From Pseudomonadota bacterium (GTDB lineage: Bacteria > Pseudomonadota > Gammaproteobacteria > Xanthomonadales > Xanthomonadaceae), in the NCBI GenBank assembly GCA_018242465.1, contig JAFEBY010000021.1:1-51780 (forward strand): a stretch of 51,780 bases of DNA, read 5' to 3'. This document shows positions 18,057-26,172 of this stretch, piece after piece; position 1 is the first letter of the stretch; every line of letters starts with the position of its first letter. The position numbers were made by a program, and so were the translations under genes. The notes under the pieces are model-generated. The model ran no database searches, was not told where the DNA came from, and was given only the letters and a program-made list of their open reading frames with translations.

Positions 18057-18971
18057 ATGTTCTTTCGCAACCTCACGCTGTTCCGTTTCCCCGCTTCCAT
18101 TTCCTTCGCCGACATCGACGAACGCCTGCGCGAAACCGCGCTCAAGCCCGTCGGCCCGCTCGAACTGTCCTCGCGCGGCTTCATCCCGCCGTTCGGCAAT
18201 GCCGCGGAAGGCGATGACGTCGCCTACATGCACCAGATCGAACGTTCGATCTGGCTGGCCGTTGGTGGCGAGGATCGTTTGTTGCCGTCGGCGGTGGTCA
18301 ACGATCAGCTGCAGAAGAAAATCGCCGAATTCGAGACGCGCAACGGCCGCAAGCCAGGCGGCAAGATGCGTCGCCAGCTGAAAGACGAGCTCGTGACCGA
18401 TCTGCTGCCGCGCGCCTTCGTGCGCCCGGTCCGCACCGATGCACTGGTCGACCTCAAGCACCATGTCATCGCCATCGACACGTCGTCGAAGAAATCCGCG
18501 GAAGCCGTGGTCTCGCAGGTCCGTGAAGCGCTCGGCAGTTTCCCAGCATTGCCATTGAACGCCGAAGTCGCGACCGGCACCCTGCTCACCGGCTGGCTGG
18601 CCGGGGACGCCTTGCCTGCCGGATTGTCGCTGGGCGAGGAATGCGAGCTGCGCGATCCCGGTGATTCCGGTGCCGTGGTGAAACTGCAGGGCATGGAACT
18701 GGCCGGCGAGGAAATCGAAACGCACCTCGAATCCGGCAAGCAGGTGACGCGCCTGGCGCTGAAGCTGGACGACCATGTCAGCTTCGTGCTCGGCGATGAC
18801 CTGGTGATCCGCAAGTTCAAGTTGCTCGATGGCGCGGTGGAACAGCTGGAATCCAGCGATCGCGATGACATCCGCGCCGAACTCGACGCCCGCTTCGCGC
18901 TGATGGCCGCCGAATTCGATCGCCTGTTCTCGGTGCTGGAACCGGTGCTCAAGCTGAGCAAGGCGGGATAG
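18057..18971 (+). CDS. rdgC: Recombination-associated protein RdgC
   Basis: 304 residues, matching the family size. The start MFFRNLTLFRF, the early LSSRGFIPPFG and the later TDALVDLKHHVIAIDTSS are diagnostic. RdgC forms a ring-shaped dimer around double-stranded DNA and restrains RecA. Its TAG stop overlaps the GTG of the next gene by one base (TAGTG), so the two are probably translated together. Confidence 0.97.
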   Translation: MFFRNLTLFRFPASISFADIDERLRETALKPVGPLELSSRGFIPPFGNAAEGDDVAYMHQIERSIWLAVGGEDRLLPSAVVNDQLQKKIAEFETRNGRKPGGKMRRQLKDELVTDLLPRAFVRPVRTDALVDLKHHVIAIDTSSKKSAEAVVSQVREALGSFPALPLNAEVATGTLLTGWLAGDALPAGLSLGEECELRDPGDSGAVVKLQGMELAGEEIETHLESGKQVTRLALKLDDHVSFVLGDDLVIRKFKLLDGAVEQLESSDRDDIRAELDARFALMAAEFDRLFSVLEPVLKLSKAG

Positions 18972-19723
18972 TGGCCGGGCGGGCAGCGCACGACGACGAT
19001 CTGCCCGACATCGCGCTGCGCCTCGGTGATGGGCGCATGCTGCAACTGCCCTGCAAGCGCCACCCTCGCGCGCGCCGCATCAAGCTGTCCGTGGACGAAC
19101 GCGGCCCGCGCCTGACACTGCCGATGCGCGCCAGCCTGCGCACCGCCGAACACTTCGCGCAGGACCACGTGGCGTGGCTGGAAGTGCAGATCGCCAACCT
19201 CGCCTTCGACGCGCCGGAGCCCTTGCGCGCAGGCATCACCTCGGCATTGCCGCTGCGCGGCGAATGGCTGCCGGTGCGCTGGATCGCCGGACGCGTCAAC
19301 CGCGTGACCTTGGTGGACAACGAATTGCTGTTCGAACAGCGCGGCAATTCCGGCTCCGCCGTGCGCCGTGCCTTGCGCGATTTCTACGAGGCGCAGGCAC
19401 GCGCCGATCTCGCTGCGTGGTTGCCGAACTACGTGGGCGCACTCCCGCGCCAGCCGTCACGCATCGTGTTGCGCAAGATGAGTTCGCAATGGGGATCGCT
19501 GGCACCCTCGGGCGCGATCTCGCTCGACCTGTCGCTGGTACTGGCGCGGCCATCGGCGTTCGAATACGTCCTGGTCCACGAGCTCTGCCATCTGATCCGC
19601 GCCGATCACTCGCCGGCGTTCTGGCGCGAGGTGCAGGCGCGCTGCCCGCACTGGCGGCGCGAGCGCACGTATTTCCATGCCGAAGGTCGTGCGCTGAAGG
19701 CGCGGCTGCGGGCTGTTACTTAG
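18971..19723 (+). CDS. YgjP-like zinc metallopeptidase domain protein
   Basis: 250 residues from a GTG that shares a base with the rdgC stop. HELCH at 203-207 plus His213 (ADHS) form a gluzincin-like zinc site. The preceding KMSSQWGS and the later RCPHWRRE are typical of the YgjP/DUF45 group related to WSS1/SprT proteases. In that superfamily some members act on DNA-protein crosslinks. Coupling to rdgC makes a DNA-associated role attractive, but this is inference. No signal peptide, so cytoplasmic. Confidence 0.88.
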   Translation: MAGRAAHDDDLPDIALRLGDGRMLQLPCKRHPRARRIKLSVDERGPRLTLPMRASLRTAEHFAQDHVAWLEVQIANLAFDAPEPLRAGITSALPLRGEWLPVRWIAGRVNRVTLVDNELLFEQRGNSGSAVRRALRDFYEAQARADLAAWLPNYVGALPRQPSRIVLRKMSSQWGSLAPSGAISLDLSLVLARPSAFEYVLVHELCHLIRADHSPAFWREVQARCPHWRRERTYFHAEGRALKARLRAVT

Positions 19724-20026
19724 CGCGCGCTGGTTCGCGAAAGCATCAGCGTCGCCCGGCTGAGCGCTGGAGGCTCGACTCGGCCCGCTGCGCGGGACCG
19801 GCCCCTCGCTTGCGCCCGTGGCGTTCGGAATCGCCACGCGGCTTGCCGCGTGAGCGGCGCTTCCTCACCCATGCCTCGTATGGCCGGCGCTACAGACGAA
19901 CCGCATAAGTCGCCGCCGGTGGTGGGCGCACGCGCTCTCAGAAAGCAACAGCACGCCCGCGACCAGCACACGGATGTGTTGTTGCGGGAAGCGGAGGGGC
20001 GCCGGTGCGGGTGGTGCAATCGATGA
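19724..20026. other. 303-base noncoding gap rich in hairpins
   Basis: No supportable gene. Perfect or near-perfect inverted repeats follow one another: CCCGC/GCGGG; GTGGCG/CGCCAC with an 8-base loop; CACGCGGC/GCCGCGTG with a TT loop; and a long imperfect stem around 19950-19985 with the tip CACA-cgga-TGTG. The density of palindromes suggests a dispersed intergenic element or repeat remnant lying between two convergent genes. It may also serve as their 3' end region. No matching copy was noticed elsewhere in this window. Confidence 0.45.
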
Positions 20027-20902
20027 CTATTTTTCCGCCAGGCCAGCGCGTGCAAGAAATGGCCTGATCCATTCCGCGACCGGCTGCGGCGTTTCCATGT
20101 GCAAATGATGCGTGCCCGGCATCGTCAACAACTCGCCGCGCGGCAATGCATCGACATAGCGACGACGCACATCGGCCGGCAGATAGGGTTGCGCCGGATC
20201 GGCGAACACCACGCGCGTCGGGCATTCGATCCCGGCGCAGACGGCCACCACCTGCGCATCGACCGGGCGCAGCCACGTCGGCACCATCAGGCGTGGATCA
20301 CTGCTCCACTGCCAGCCCCCCGGCACCTCGCGCATGCCGCGATCGACGATCAGTCGCGCCACCGGCTCGCTCATTGCGTTGGCCCGCATCCGCGCCTGGA
20401 TCGCCACGCCCGGCTCCGCGAACACCCGCAGCGACTTGCCATCAATCGCGCGGATCGCCGTCACCGACTCACGCATCCGCGCCACGGTATTTTCGGCTTC
20501 CTCCGCAAGGCCACCCAGCGCCTCGATGCACACCAGGCGCTCGATGCGATTCGGGCATGCAGCGGCGACCAGACTGGCGATGCCCGCGCCCATCGAGTGC
20601 CCCAGCAAGGTGAAGCGTTCCCAGCCCAGCGCATCGGCGATGTCGAGGACGTGGTGCACTGACATTTCGAAGGTGTAGATCGCCCCCGGTGGCAGGTGCA
20701 CGCTTTGGCCGTGGCCAGGCAGGTCGACCGCGACCAGCTCGATGCCGGACAGATGCTTCGCCAGCGGAACGAAACTCGCGGCATTGTCGAGCCAGCCATG
20801 CAGCGCCAGCACGCGCGGGGCATGTTCCGTCGCCGCGGATCGCAATCCCGTGATCCTGCCCAGCGGGATATCGATGGACGTTTCGTTCAATTCAAGGCTC
20901 AT
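20027..20902 (-). CDS. Alpha/beta hydrolase
   Basis: 291 residues, no signal peptide. HGWLDN at 35-40 provides the oxyanion region, GHSMGAG holds the nucleophile Ser103, and TMPGTHHLHME near the C-terminus holds the catalytic histidine. This is a cytosolic alpha/beta hydrolase of the MhpC-like class. The substrate cannot be read from sequence. The start overlaps the hemH stop by four bases (ATGA), so the pair is an operon. Confidence 0.85.
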   Translation of the reverse strand: MSLELNETSIDIPLGRITGLRSAATEHAPRVLALHGWLDNAASFVPLAKHLSGIELVAVDLPGHGQSVHLPPGAIYTFEMSVHHVLDIADALGWERFTLLGHSMGAGIASLVAAACPNRIERLVCIEALGGLAEEAENTVARMRESVTAIRAIDGKSLRVFAEPGVAIQARMRANAMSEPVARLIVDRGMREVPGGWQWSSDPRLMVPTWLRPVDAQVVAVCAGIECPTRVVFADPAQPYLPADVRRRYVDALPRGELLTMPGTHHLHMETPQPVAEWIRPFLARAGLAEK

Positions 20903-21867
20903 GCAGCGGACTCCGCGATCGCGACCAGCGCCTGCACATGCGCGGCGCCGTCATTGAGGCAGGGGATGTAGCGCAGAGAGCTGCCACCTGCCGCGACGAA
21001 GGCTTCGGCGTTGAGCATGGCGATTTCTTCCAGCGTTTCCAGGCAGTCCACCGCGAACCCGGGGCAGGCGATGTCGATCTCGCGCACGCCATCGCTTGCG
21101 AGTTGCTGCAAGGTCGGCAAGGTGTAGGGTTGCAGCCAGCGCTCGCGACCGAAACGCGACTGGTAAGTCAGCAGGATTTCCTCGCGGGCAATGCCCAGCG
21201 CAGAGGCGACCGCTCGCGTGCCCGCCTCGCATTGGGCTGCATAGGGATCGCCGTTGTGCACCAGTCGCGCCGGAATGCCATGGAACGAGAACAGCAGCTT
21301 CTGTGCGCGACCATTGCGCGCCCAGTGCTCGCGGATCGATGCCGCCATTGCTTCGACCCAATGCGGATCGCGGTGGTAATCGTGCACGGTCCGGAACGCG
21401 ACCTGCGGATGCTGCGCTCGCGACTCCGCCACCACGTCCTCCACCGATGCAGTGGTCGTGGTCGAGTATTGCGGATACAGCGGCAGCACCACGATCTCGT
21501 TTACGCCATCGGCGACCAGCGCATCAATCGCCTTGGCAAATGCCGGTTCGCCATAGCGCATCGCCATCGTCACGCGCCATTCCGGCAATGCCGCCTGCAC
21601 GCCATCTGCCAGACGTTGGGTGTATGCAGCCAGTGGCGAGCCCTCCGCGGTCCAGATCGCTGCGTACTTGTGCGCAACGACCGGACTGCGCCGGGGCAGG
21701 ATCACCCAGTTGAGCAGCGGCCACCACAACAGGCGCGGAATCTGCACGACGCGCCGATCCATCAGGAATTCGGAGAGATAGCTGCGCACGGCTGCGGCCG
21801 TGGGCGCGCTCGGCGTGCCCAGATTGACCAGCACCAGGGCGCGCGGGGACGGGTTCTGCATCCACAT
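20899..21867 (-). CDS. hemH: Ferrochelatase
   Basis: 322 residues, usual size. VLVNLGTPSAPT at the start, the signature LFSFHGIPARLV with the metal-site histidine, and CPGFAVDCLETLEEI with the conserved glutamate identify the enzyme. It inserts Fe2+ into protoporphyrin IX, the last step of haem synthesis. An ATG two codons further in (21861) is an equal alternative start. hemD, another haem gene, lies far away at 47686. Divergent from the SYLF gene with about 90 bases between. Confidence 0.95.
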   Translation of the reverse strand: MWMQNPSPRALVLVNLGTPSAPTAAAVRSYLSEFLMDRRVVQIPRLLWWPLLNWVILPRRSPVVAHKYAAIWTAEGSPLAAYTQRLADGVQAALPEWRVTMAMRYGEPAFAKAIDALVADGVNEIVVLPLYPQYSTTTTASVEDVVAESRAQHPQVAFRTVHDYHRDPHWVEAMAASIREHWARNGRAQKLLFSFHGIPARLVHNGDPYAAQCEAGTRAVASALGIAREEILLTYQSRFGRERWLQPYTLPTLQQLASDGVREIDIACPGFAVDCLETLEEIAMLNAEAFVAAGGSSLRYIPCLNDGAAHVQALVAIAESAA

Positions 21868-21956
21868 AGCTTAATCGCCCCTGCCCCGCGGATGCCTTGC
21901 GGGTTGCGGCTGCGCGCGATCGCGGCCTAGCATCGGGCATCCCCTGCGTCCCCTGA

Positions 21957-22892
21957 ATGCCCATGTCTCGACTGTTTGCGCGCCTCGTCCTGCTGCTGGC
22001 ACTGTTCGCCACTCTGCCCGCGTGGGCAGCCAACGACCCGACCGATGCCGAGCGCACGCAGATGGCGCTGAAGGTCTTGCGCGACATCCAGTCCATGCCG
22101 GAACAGGCGATCCCCGACCGACTGTTCGACGAAGCCCAGGGCATTCTGGTGGTCCCGGACACGCTCAAGATCGGCTTCATCTTCGGCGGGCGCCGTGGCC
22201 ACGGTCTGTTGTCGATCCGCAATCCCGACGGCACCTGGTCCAACCCGGTGTACGTGCGCTTGACCGGCGGCAGCGTCGGCTTCCAGATCGGTGTCTCGAA
22301 GTCCGACGTGGTGATGGTGTTCCGCACGCGCCAGGGTCTCAATGACATCACCGCCGGCAAGCTGACCCTGGGTGCGGGTGCCAGCGTGGCGACGGGTCCG
22401 GTGGGGCGCGACGCCTCCGCCAACACCGACCAGCAGTTCAAGGCCGATATCTGGTCGTGGTCGCGCGCGCGTGGCCTGTATGCGGGCGTGGCCTTCGACG
22501 GTGCAGTCATCGCGATCGATGACGAGGCCAACCAGCGCATGTACGGCACGGGCTCGACGCCGCGAATGATCTTCGAACACCGCACGCCGATCCGCCCACC
22601 CAACGTGATCGTCGACTTCCGCGACGCGCTGGAAGAAGCCGGTGCCACCGCCCATAACCGCCGCATGGTGCAACGTGAAAAAGGCGCGGACATCGATCGC
22701 GCGGTCGAAGCCGCCGAACGCGGTGCCGCGGCAGCTTCGACACCCGCGCCATCCACGTCCCCTGATGCCTCGGGCACGGCCCCCTCGCCGCCTGAACAGT
22801 CGAACAGTCAACCCGAACAGGACGCCGGCGTTACCACGGAAGCACTGCCCGCACCGACGGCGCCCGCCAAAAAGAAGTCCGGCAAGCCCTGA
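21957..22892 (+). CDS. Secreted SYLF-domain (Ysc84-like) lipid-binding protein
   Basis: 311 residues. A clear signal peptide ends at LPAWA-AND. The SYLF domain follows (GILVVPDTLKIGFIFGGRRG, then LTGGSVGFQIGVSKSDVVMV). Such domains bind phosphoinositides in eukaryotes; in bacteria the role is open, probably envelope-associated. The last ~80 residues are a Pro/Ser/Ala-rich low-complexity tail ending in lysines. Start is the ATG at 21957 or 21963. It precedes tatA by 49 bases on the same strand. Confidence 0.88.
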   Translation: MPMSRLFARLVLLLALFATLPAWAANDPTDAERTQMALKVLRDIQSMPEQAIPDRLFDEAQGILVVPDTLKIGFIFGGRRGHGLLSIRNPDGTWSNPVYVRLTGGSVGFQIGVSKSDVVMVFRTRQGLNDITAGKLTLGAGASVATGPVGRDASANTDQQFKADIWSWSRARGLYAGVAFDGAVIAIDDEANQRMYGTGSTPRMIFEHRTPIRPPNVIVDFRDALEEAGATAHNRRMVQREKGADIDRAVEAAERGAAAASTPAPSTSPDASGTAPSPPEQSNSQPEQDAGVTTEALPAPTAPAKKKSGKP

Positions 22893-22941
22893 GTCGCTGC
22901 GGTATCCTCTCAGCCTGCATTGAACCGTTGGAAGTGTTGCC

Positions 22942-23181
22942 ATGTTTGAACTCAGCTTCGGCAAATTGCTGGTCCTCCTGGTCATCATCCTGTTGATCTT
23001 CGGCACCAAGCGCCTGACCAGCGGTGCCCGCGACATCGGCAAGGCTGTCAACGAGTTCAAGAAAGGCATGCACGGCAACGAGGAAGAAGAGAAGAAGCCC
23101 CAGCAAAGCCTGACCGACGAATCGCAGCGCAATGGCGATACGCAATCGCAACAGCGCCAGGATGACCAGGCGCCGCGCTGA
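22942..23181 (+). CDS. tatA: Twin-arginine translocase subunit TatA
   Basis: 79 residues. One N-terminal membrane helix (about 5-21) is followed by FGTKRL, the hinge FGxxxL typical of TatA, then an amphipathic helix ([14 protein letters not shown]) and an acidic, glutamine-rich tail. TatA oligomers form the protein-conducting element for folded Tat substrates. GGAAG lies about eight bases before the start. First gene of tatABC. Confidence 0.95.
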   Translation: MFELSFGKLLVLLVIILLIFGTKRLTSGARDIGKAVNEFKKGMHGNEEEEKKPQQSLTDESQRNGDTQSQQRQDDQAPR

Positions 23182-23208
23182 TCGCGCGCCGCAACCACGG
23201 GCCGTGCC

Positions 23209-23517
23209 ATGTTCGAACTCGGCTTCGGCAAACTCCTGCTGATCGGCATCGTCGCCCTCATCGTGCTGGGCCCGGAGCGCTTGCCCAAGGCCGCACGATT
23301 GACCGGGTTGTGGGTTCGCCGCGTCCGCGCCTACTGGTTCAACATGCGCGCCGAACTGGAGCGCGAACTCGCCGCCGAAGACATGCGCAAGCAGCTGGAC
23401 AGCGCGAAACAGGCCGTGCACGATGCCGGCGCCGAAGTGCGCCAGCTCTCGCAAGCGCCCCTCGCGGATGAAACGAAAACAGGCACGGGCGACTCGCATG
23501 GCGACCACGCGCAATGA
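23209..23517 (+). CDS. tatB: Twin-arginine translocase subunit TatB
   Basis: 102 residues, short for TatB (171 in E. coli) but typical of this family. The helix about 6-20 ends in LGPERLP, the TatB-specific proline-containing hinge. A long amphipathic helix follows (ARLTGLWVRRVRAYWFNMR). TatB with TatC recognises twin-arginine signal peptides. Its stop overlaps the tatC start by four bases. Confidence 0.94.
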   Translation: MFELGFGKLLLIGIVALIVLGPERLPKAARLTGLWVRRVRAYWFNMRAELERELAAEDMRKQLDSAKQAVHDAGAEVRQLSQAPLADETKTGTGDSHGDHAQ

Positions 23518-24260
23518 GTTTTTCTGACGATCCGGATTCGCTGGTCGGCGGCCTGATTCCCCATCTCCTCGAATTGCGCTTGCGCTTGCTGCGCGCGCTC
23601 GCCGGCGTCGGCGTGGTGCTGGCATTGACGTTGCCGTTCTCCAATCGCCTCTATGCCTGGCTGGCGCAACCGTTGTTGCGATCAATGCCTCGCGGTGGCC
23701 AGCTGATCGCCACCGGCGTCCTCACTCCGTTCGTCACCCCGATCAAGCTGGCCGTCTGCATCGCATTGCTGGTGGCGATGCCGTGGGTGCTCTACCAGGC
23801 CTGGGCTTTTGTCGCGCCGGGCCTGTATCAGCGCGAGCGCCGCATCGCCCTGCCATTGCTGGCCTCGGCGGTCGTCCTGTTCTACCTCGGCTGCGCCTTC
23901 GCTTATTTCGGCGTGCTGCCGGCGGCGTTCCTGTTCCTCGCCCACACCACGCCCGCGGGCGTGGCGCGCATGACCGACATCAATGCCTACCTCGACTTCG
24001 TGCTGATGATCTTCTTCGCCTTCGGCCTCAGCTTCGAATTGCCGGTGGCGCTGGTGATCGCGGTCCTGGTGGGCGTCGTCACCCCGCAGCAATTGCGTGA
24101 ATGGCGCGGCTACGCCGTCGTCGCGATCTTCATCCTTGCCGCGATCATCACCCCGCCCGACATCGTTTCGCAGTTGATGCTGGCGATCCCGATGTGCCTG
24201 CTGTACGAAGCCGGCATTCTTGCCGCCCGCCTGATCAAGCCGAATACCGCATCGGCATGA
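23514..24260 (+). CDS. tatC: Twin-arginine translocase subunit TatC
   Basis: 248 residues, six membrane helices. Conserved elements are HLLELRLRLLRAL at the N-terminus, PFVTPIKLA, PWVLYQAWAFVAPGLY, and FGLSFELPVAL with the conserved glutamate in helix 4. TatC is the core receptor of the Tat complex. The start lies in an ATGA overlap with tatB, and the stop overlaps the RDD gene in the same way. Confidence 0.97.
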   Translation: MSFSDDPDSLVGGLIPHLLELRLRLLRALAGVGVVLALTLPFSNRLYAWLAQPLLRSMPRGGQLIATGVLTPFVTPIKLAVCIALLVAMPWVLYQAWAFVAPGLYQRERRIALPLLASAVVLFYLGCAFAYFGVLPAAFLFLAHTTPAGVARMTDINAYLDFVLMIFFAFGLSFELPVALVIAVLVGVVTPQQLREWRGYAVVAIFILAAIITPPDIVSQLMLAIPMCLLYEAGILAARLIKPNTASA

Positions 24261-24937
24261 GCCCGCGGTCGCCGCGCAATCCGCACTGGCAACGCCGCTG
24301 CGCCGCCTTCCTGATCGATTTCCTCGTCCTCGCGACGGTAGCGCTGCTGTTCACGACGACCTGGTGGCGCGTCGACCTGCGCGAAGCGGATGTCGCCATC
24401 GATGGTTTGCGCACCACCATGGACGCAACGATGGCGCGCGCGCTCGACATCGATCTCGATCCCGCCAGCTTCTACGCCAGCCTGCTTTCCGATCCATCCT
24501 TGCGCACTGCAGTGGCGGCATTCACCCACTCCGTCACCCACGCCACCCTGATCGTGGCGTTTGCATATGCATTGCTGTCAGCCGCGTGGAATCTCGGCGG
24601 CGAGCTGTCCTCGTGGCAGGGGTCGCTTGGCAAGCACCTGCTCGGCCTGCGCGTGGTCGACATCTCAGGCAAGCGCGCCACGTTCGCGCAATTGGTCGTG
24701 CGCCAACTCGCGGCCGGGCTGTCGTGGTTCACGCTCAACATCGGCCATTTGCTGGCATGGTGGCCGCCATTCCGCAGCCTGCACGACCGTATCGCCGACA
24801 CCCGCGTACTGGCGACGGCAGACGCCGGCCCGTTGCCGGCGTGGGGACGCGCAACGCTCTCTATCGCGCTGCTCACTGCGATCCTGCTGCCGATCCTGTG
24901 CGCGGTCTGGATGGCGATGCGCCTGACCACGCCATGA
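24257..24937 (+). CDS. RDD-family integral membrane protein
   Basis: 226 residues. The N-terminus RRCAAFLIDFLVLATVALL and the later GSLGKHLLGLRVVD and RSLHDRIADTRVL are hallmarks of the RDD family, with about four membrane segments. Function is unknown in most members; a few act in ion or osmotic tolerance. The start overlaps the tatC stop by four bases (ATGA), tying it to the tat operon. It ends three bases before the convergent DUF1428 gene. Confidence 0.88.
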   Translation: MSPRSPRNPHWQRRCAAFLIDFLVLATVALLFTTTWWRVDLREADVAIDGLRTTMDATMARALDIDLDPASFYASLLSDPSLRTAVAAFTHSVTHATLIVAFAYALLSAAWNLGGELSSWQGSLGKHLLGLRVVDISGKRATFAQLVVRQLAAGLSWFTLNIGHLLAWWPPFRSLHDRIADTRVLATADAGPLPAWGRATLSIALLTAILLPILCAVWMAMRLTTP

Positions 24938-24940
24938 CCG

Positions 24941-25309
24941 TCACTCGGCTTTTGCTTGCCGCGTCAGGAACGGCTTGAAGCCACCCCAGAACATCCGTTT
25001 GCCATCGAAAGGCATGTCTCCCGGCGCCATCGCTGCCAGGATCGGATCGGCCATGATTTTTTCCATCGCCTTGTCGCGCGCCTTGCGCGAGGCGAACGTC
25101 ACCAGGCCGACCACCACCGTTTCACCGGGCTCGAGCTTCACTGCCTGCGGAAACGACGTGACCTTGCCGGGCTGGACGTCATCGGCCGCGTTCTCGGAAT
25201 AGCTCAAGGCGCCATGCTTGATCCACACCGGCGCGCACTTGCGTGAAAACTTCTTGTACTCGTCCAGTTTCGCTTCGGGGACGGGAATCACGAACACATC
25301 GACGTACAT
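24941..25309 (-). CDS. DUF1428 family protein
   Basis: 122 residues, full length for the family. MYVDVFVIPVPEAKLDEY at the start and FASRKARDKAMEKIMADP, MPFDGKRMFWGGFKP later are characteristic. The fold is a ferredoxin-like dimer; the function is unestablished. AGGAGG lies six bases upstream, one of the strongest ribosome sites in the window. The gene sits directly after a decayed VOC gene on the same strand, and a TetR gene is divergent, suggesting a small stress or detoxification unit under TetR control. Confidence 0.9.
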   Translation of the reverse strand: MYVDVFVIPVPEAKLDEYKKFSRKCAPVWIKHGALSYSENAADDVQPGKVTSFPQAVKLEPGETVVVGLVTFASRKARDKAMEKIMADPILAAMAPGDMPFDGKRMFWGGFKPFLTRQAKAE

Positions 25310-25333
25310 CGTATCCTCCTTTCTGTCGGTTAC

Positions 25334-25467
25334 TCACTTCATCGAATGCAAGCCGAACAGGTTGCCTTCGCTGTCATGGCACAACGCGCAATTGCCGTAA
25401 TCGCCGATCGGGCGCGGGCCATGTCCTGCACGTAGATTTCGGTCCAGCCAACGGGATTGTGTTGCAT
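25334..25467 (-). pseudogene. Internally deleted VOC/glyoxalase-family gene
   Basis: From the ATG at 25467 the peptide begins MQHNPVGWTEIYVQDMARA, the typical start of a VOC-fold protein. After about 20 codons the frame breaks. In another frame the typical C-terminus appears (IGDYGNCALCHDSEGN, then LFGLHSMK and TGA at 25334). The whole is 134 bases, not a multiple of three, while such genes encode about 115-130 residues. Roughly 70 central codons are missing, so the product cannot fold. Both ends remain recognisable, which points to a recent internal deletion. The RBS and intact DUF1428 gene follow. Confidence 0.8.
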
Positions 25468-25498
25468 CGGGCAGTCTCCGGTTGCGGGGAGAATCATG

Positions 25499-25517
25499 AT
25501 GTTTATGTCGTAAACAT
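25499..25517. promoter_or_regulatory. Candidate TetR operator 1
   Basis: ATGTTTATGTCGTAAACAT has perfect 7-base arms (ATGTTTA/TAAACAT) and a 5-base centre. It lies between the divergent VOC remnant and the TetR gene, the usual place for an autoregulatory operator. Confidence 0.6.
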
Positions 25518-25531
25518 GGCGTTAGGACGAG

Positions 25532-25550
25532 ATGTTATTATTGTCAACAT
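25532..25550. promoter_or_regulatory. Candidate TetR operator 2, overlapping the tetR start
   Basis: ATGTTATTATTGTCAACAT shares length and outer arms (ATGTT...AACAT) with operator 1. The centres are 33 bp apart, about three helical turns, so two dimers could bind the same face. It includes two bases of the TetR start codon, which fits repression of the gene's own expression. Confidence 0.5.
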
Positions 25551-26172
25551 GAAGTCGCGCTTTTGTCCCATTCCCCGCCCCCAGGGCTATCACCACGGCG
25601 ATTTGCGCCGCGCCCTGCTACTGGCCGCTCGCCAGTTGGTGGATCGTGGTGGTTCCGCGGCGCTGACCCTGCGCGCCGCGGCGCAACATGCCGGCGTCAG
25701 TCCGGCGGCACCGTATCGCCACTTCGAGGATCGCGACGCCCTCCTTGCCGCGGTGCTCGCGGAAGGATTCCGTGAACTGGCCGCGGCTACTGAAACCGCA
25801 CGCATGTCCACATCGGCACCGATCGACAGCTATCTCGCGGTGGGCAGCGCCTACCTGCAGTTCGCCAACGGGCATCCGCACCTCTATCGACTGATGTTTG
25901 GCCCGGAGTGCAACAAGCTGCAGCATCCCGACCTGCTGGAAGCCGGGCAGGACGCCTTTGGTGTGGTGTTGCACGCTGCCCACGCATGCGTGGCCGCGGG
26001 CGTGGCCGGCACGCGCTCACCCGAAGACGTTGCGATCGCCGGCTGGTCAGTGGTGCACGGACTGGCGTCATTGCAGGCCGACGGCGTGCTCGAACGCGTC
26101 ACCCAGCGACCGTTGCCTGACGTTGCTCAGGCGTTGTTCTCCATCTTGGTCGAGGGCGTGTCACCCCGTTAA
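25549..26172 (+). CDS. TetR/AcrR-family transcriptional regulator
   Basis: 207 residues from the ATG at 25549. The helix-turn-helix lies at about 39-58 (LTLRAAAQHAGVSPAAPYRHF), preceded by YHHGDLRRALL, typical of the TetR group with a WHG C-terminal domain. The ligand is unknown. No Shine-Dalgarno sequence precedes this start. An in-frame ATG at 25516, inside operator 1, would add 11 residues with no better RBS. Divergent from the VOC remnant/DUF1428 unit, its likely target. Its stop overlaps the convergent acyltransferase stop by four bases. Confidence 0.88.
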   Translation: MKSRFCPIPRPQGYHHGDLRRALLLAARQLVDRGGSAALTLRAAAQHAGVSPAAPYRHFEDRDALLAAVLAEGFRELAAATETARMSTSAPIDSYLAVGSAYLQFANGHPHLYRLMFGPECNKLQHPDLLEAGQDAFGVVLHAAHACVAAGVAGTRSPEDVAIAGWSVVHGLASLQADGVLERVTQRPLPDVAQALFSILVEGVSPR

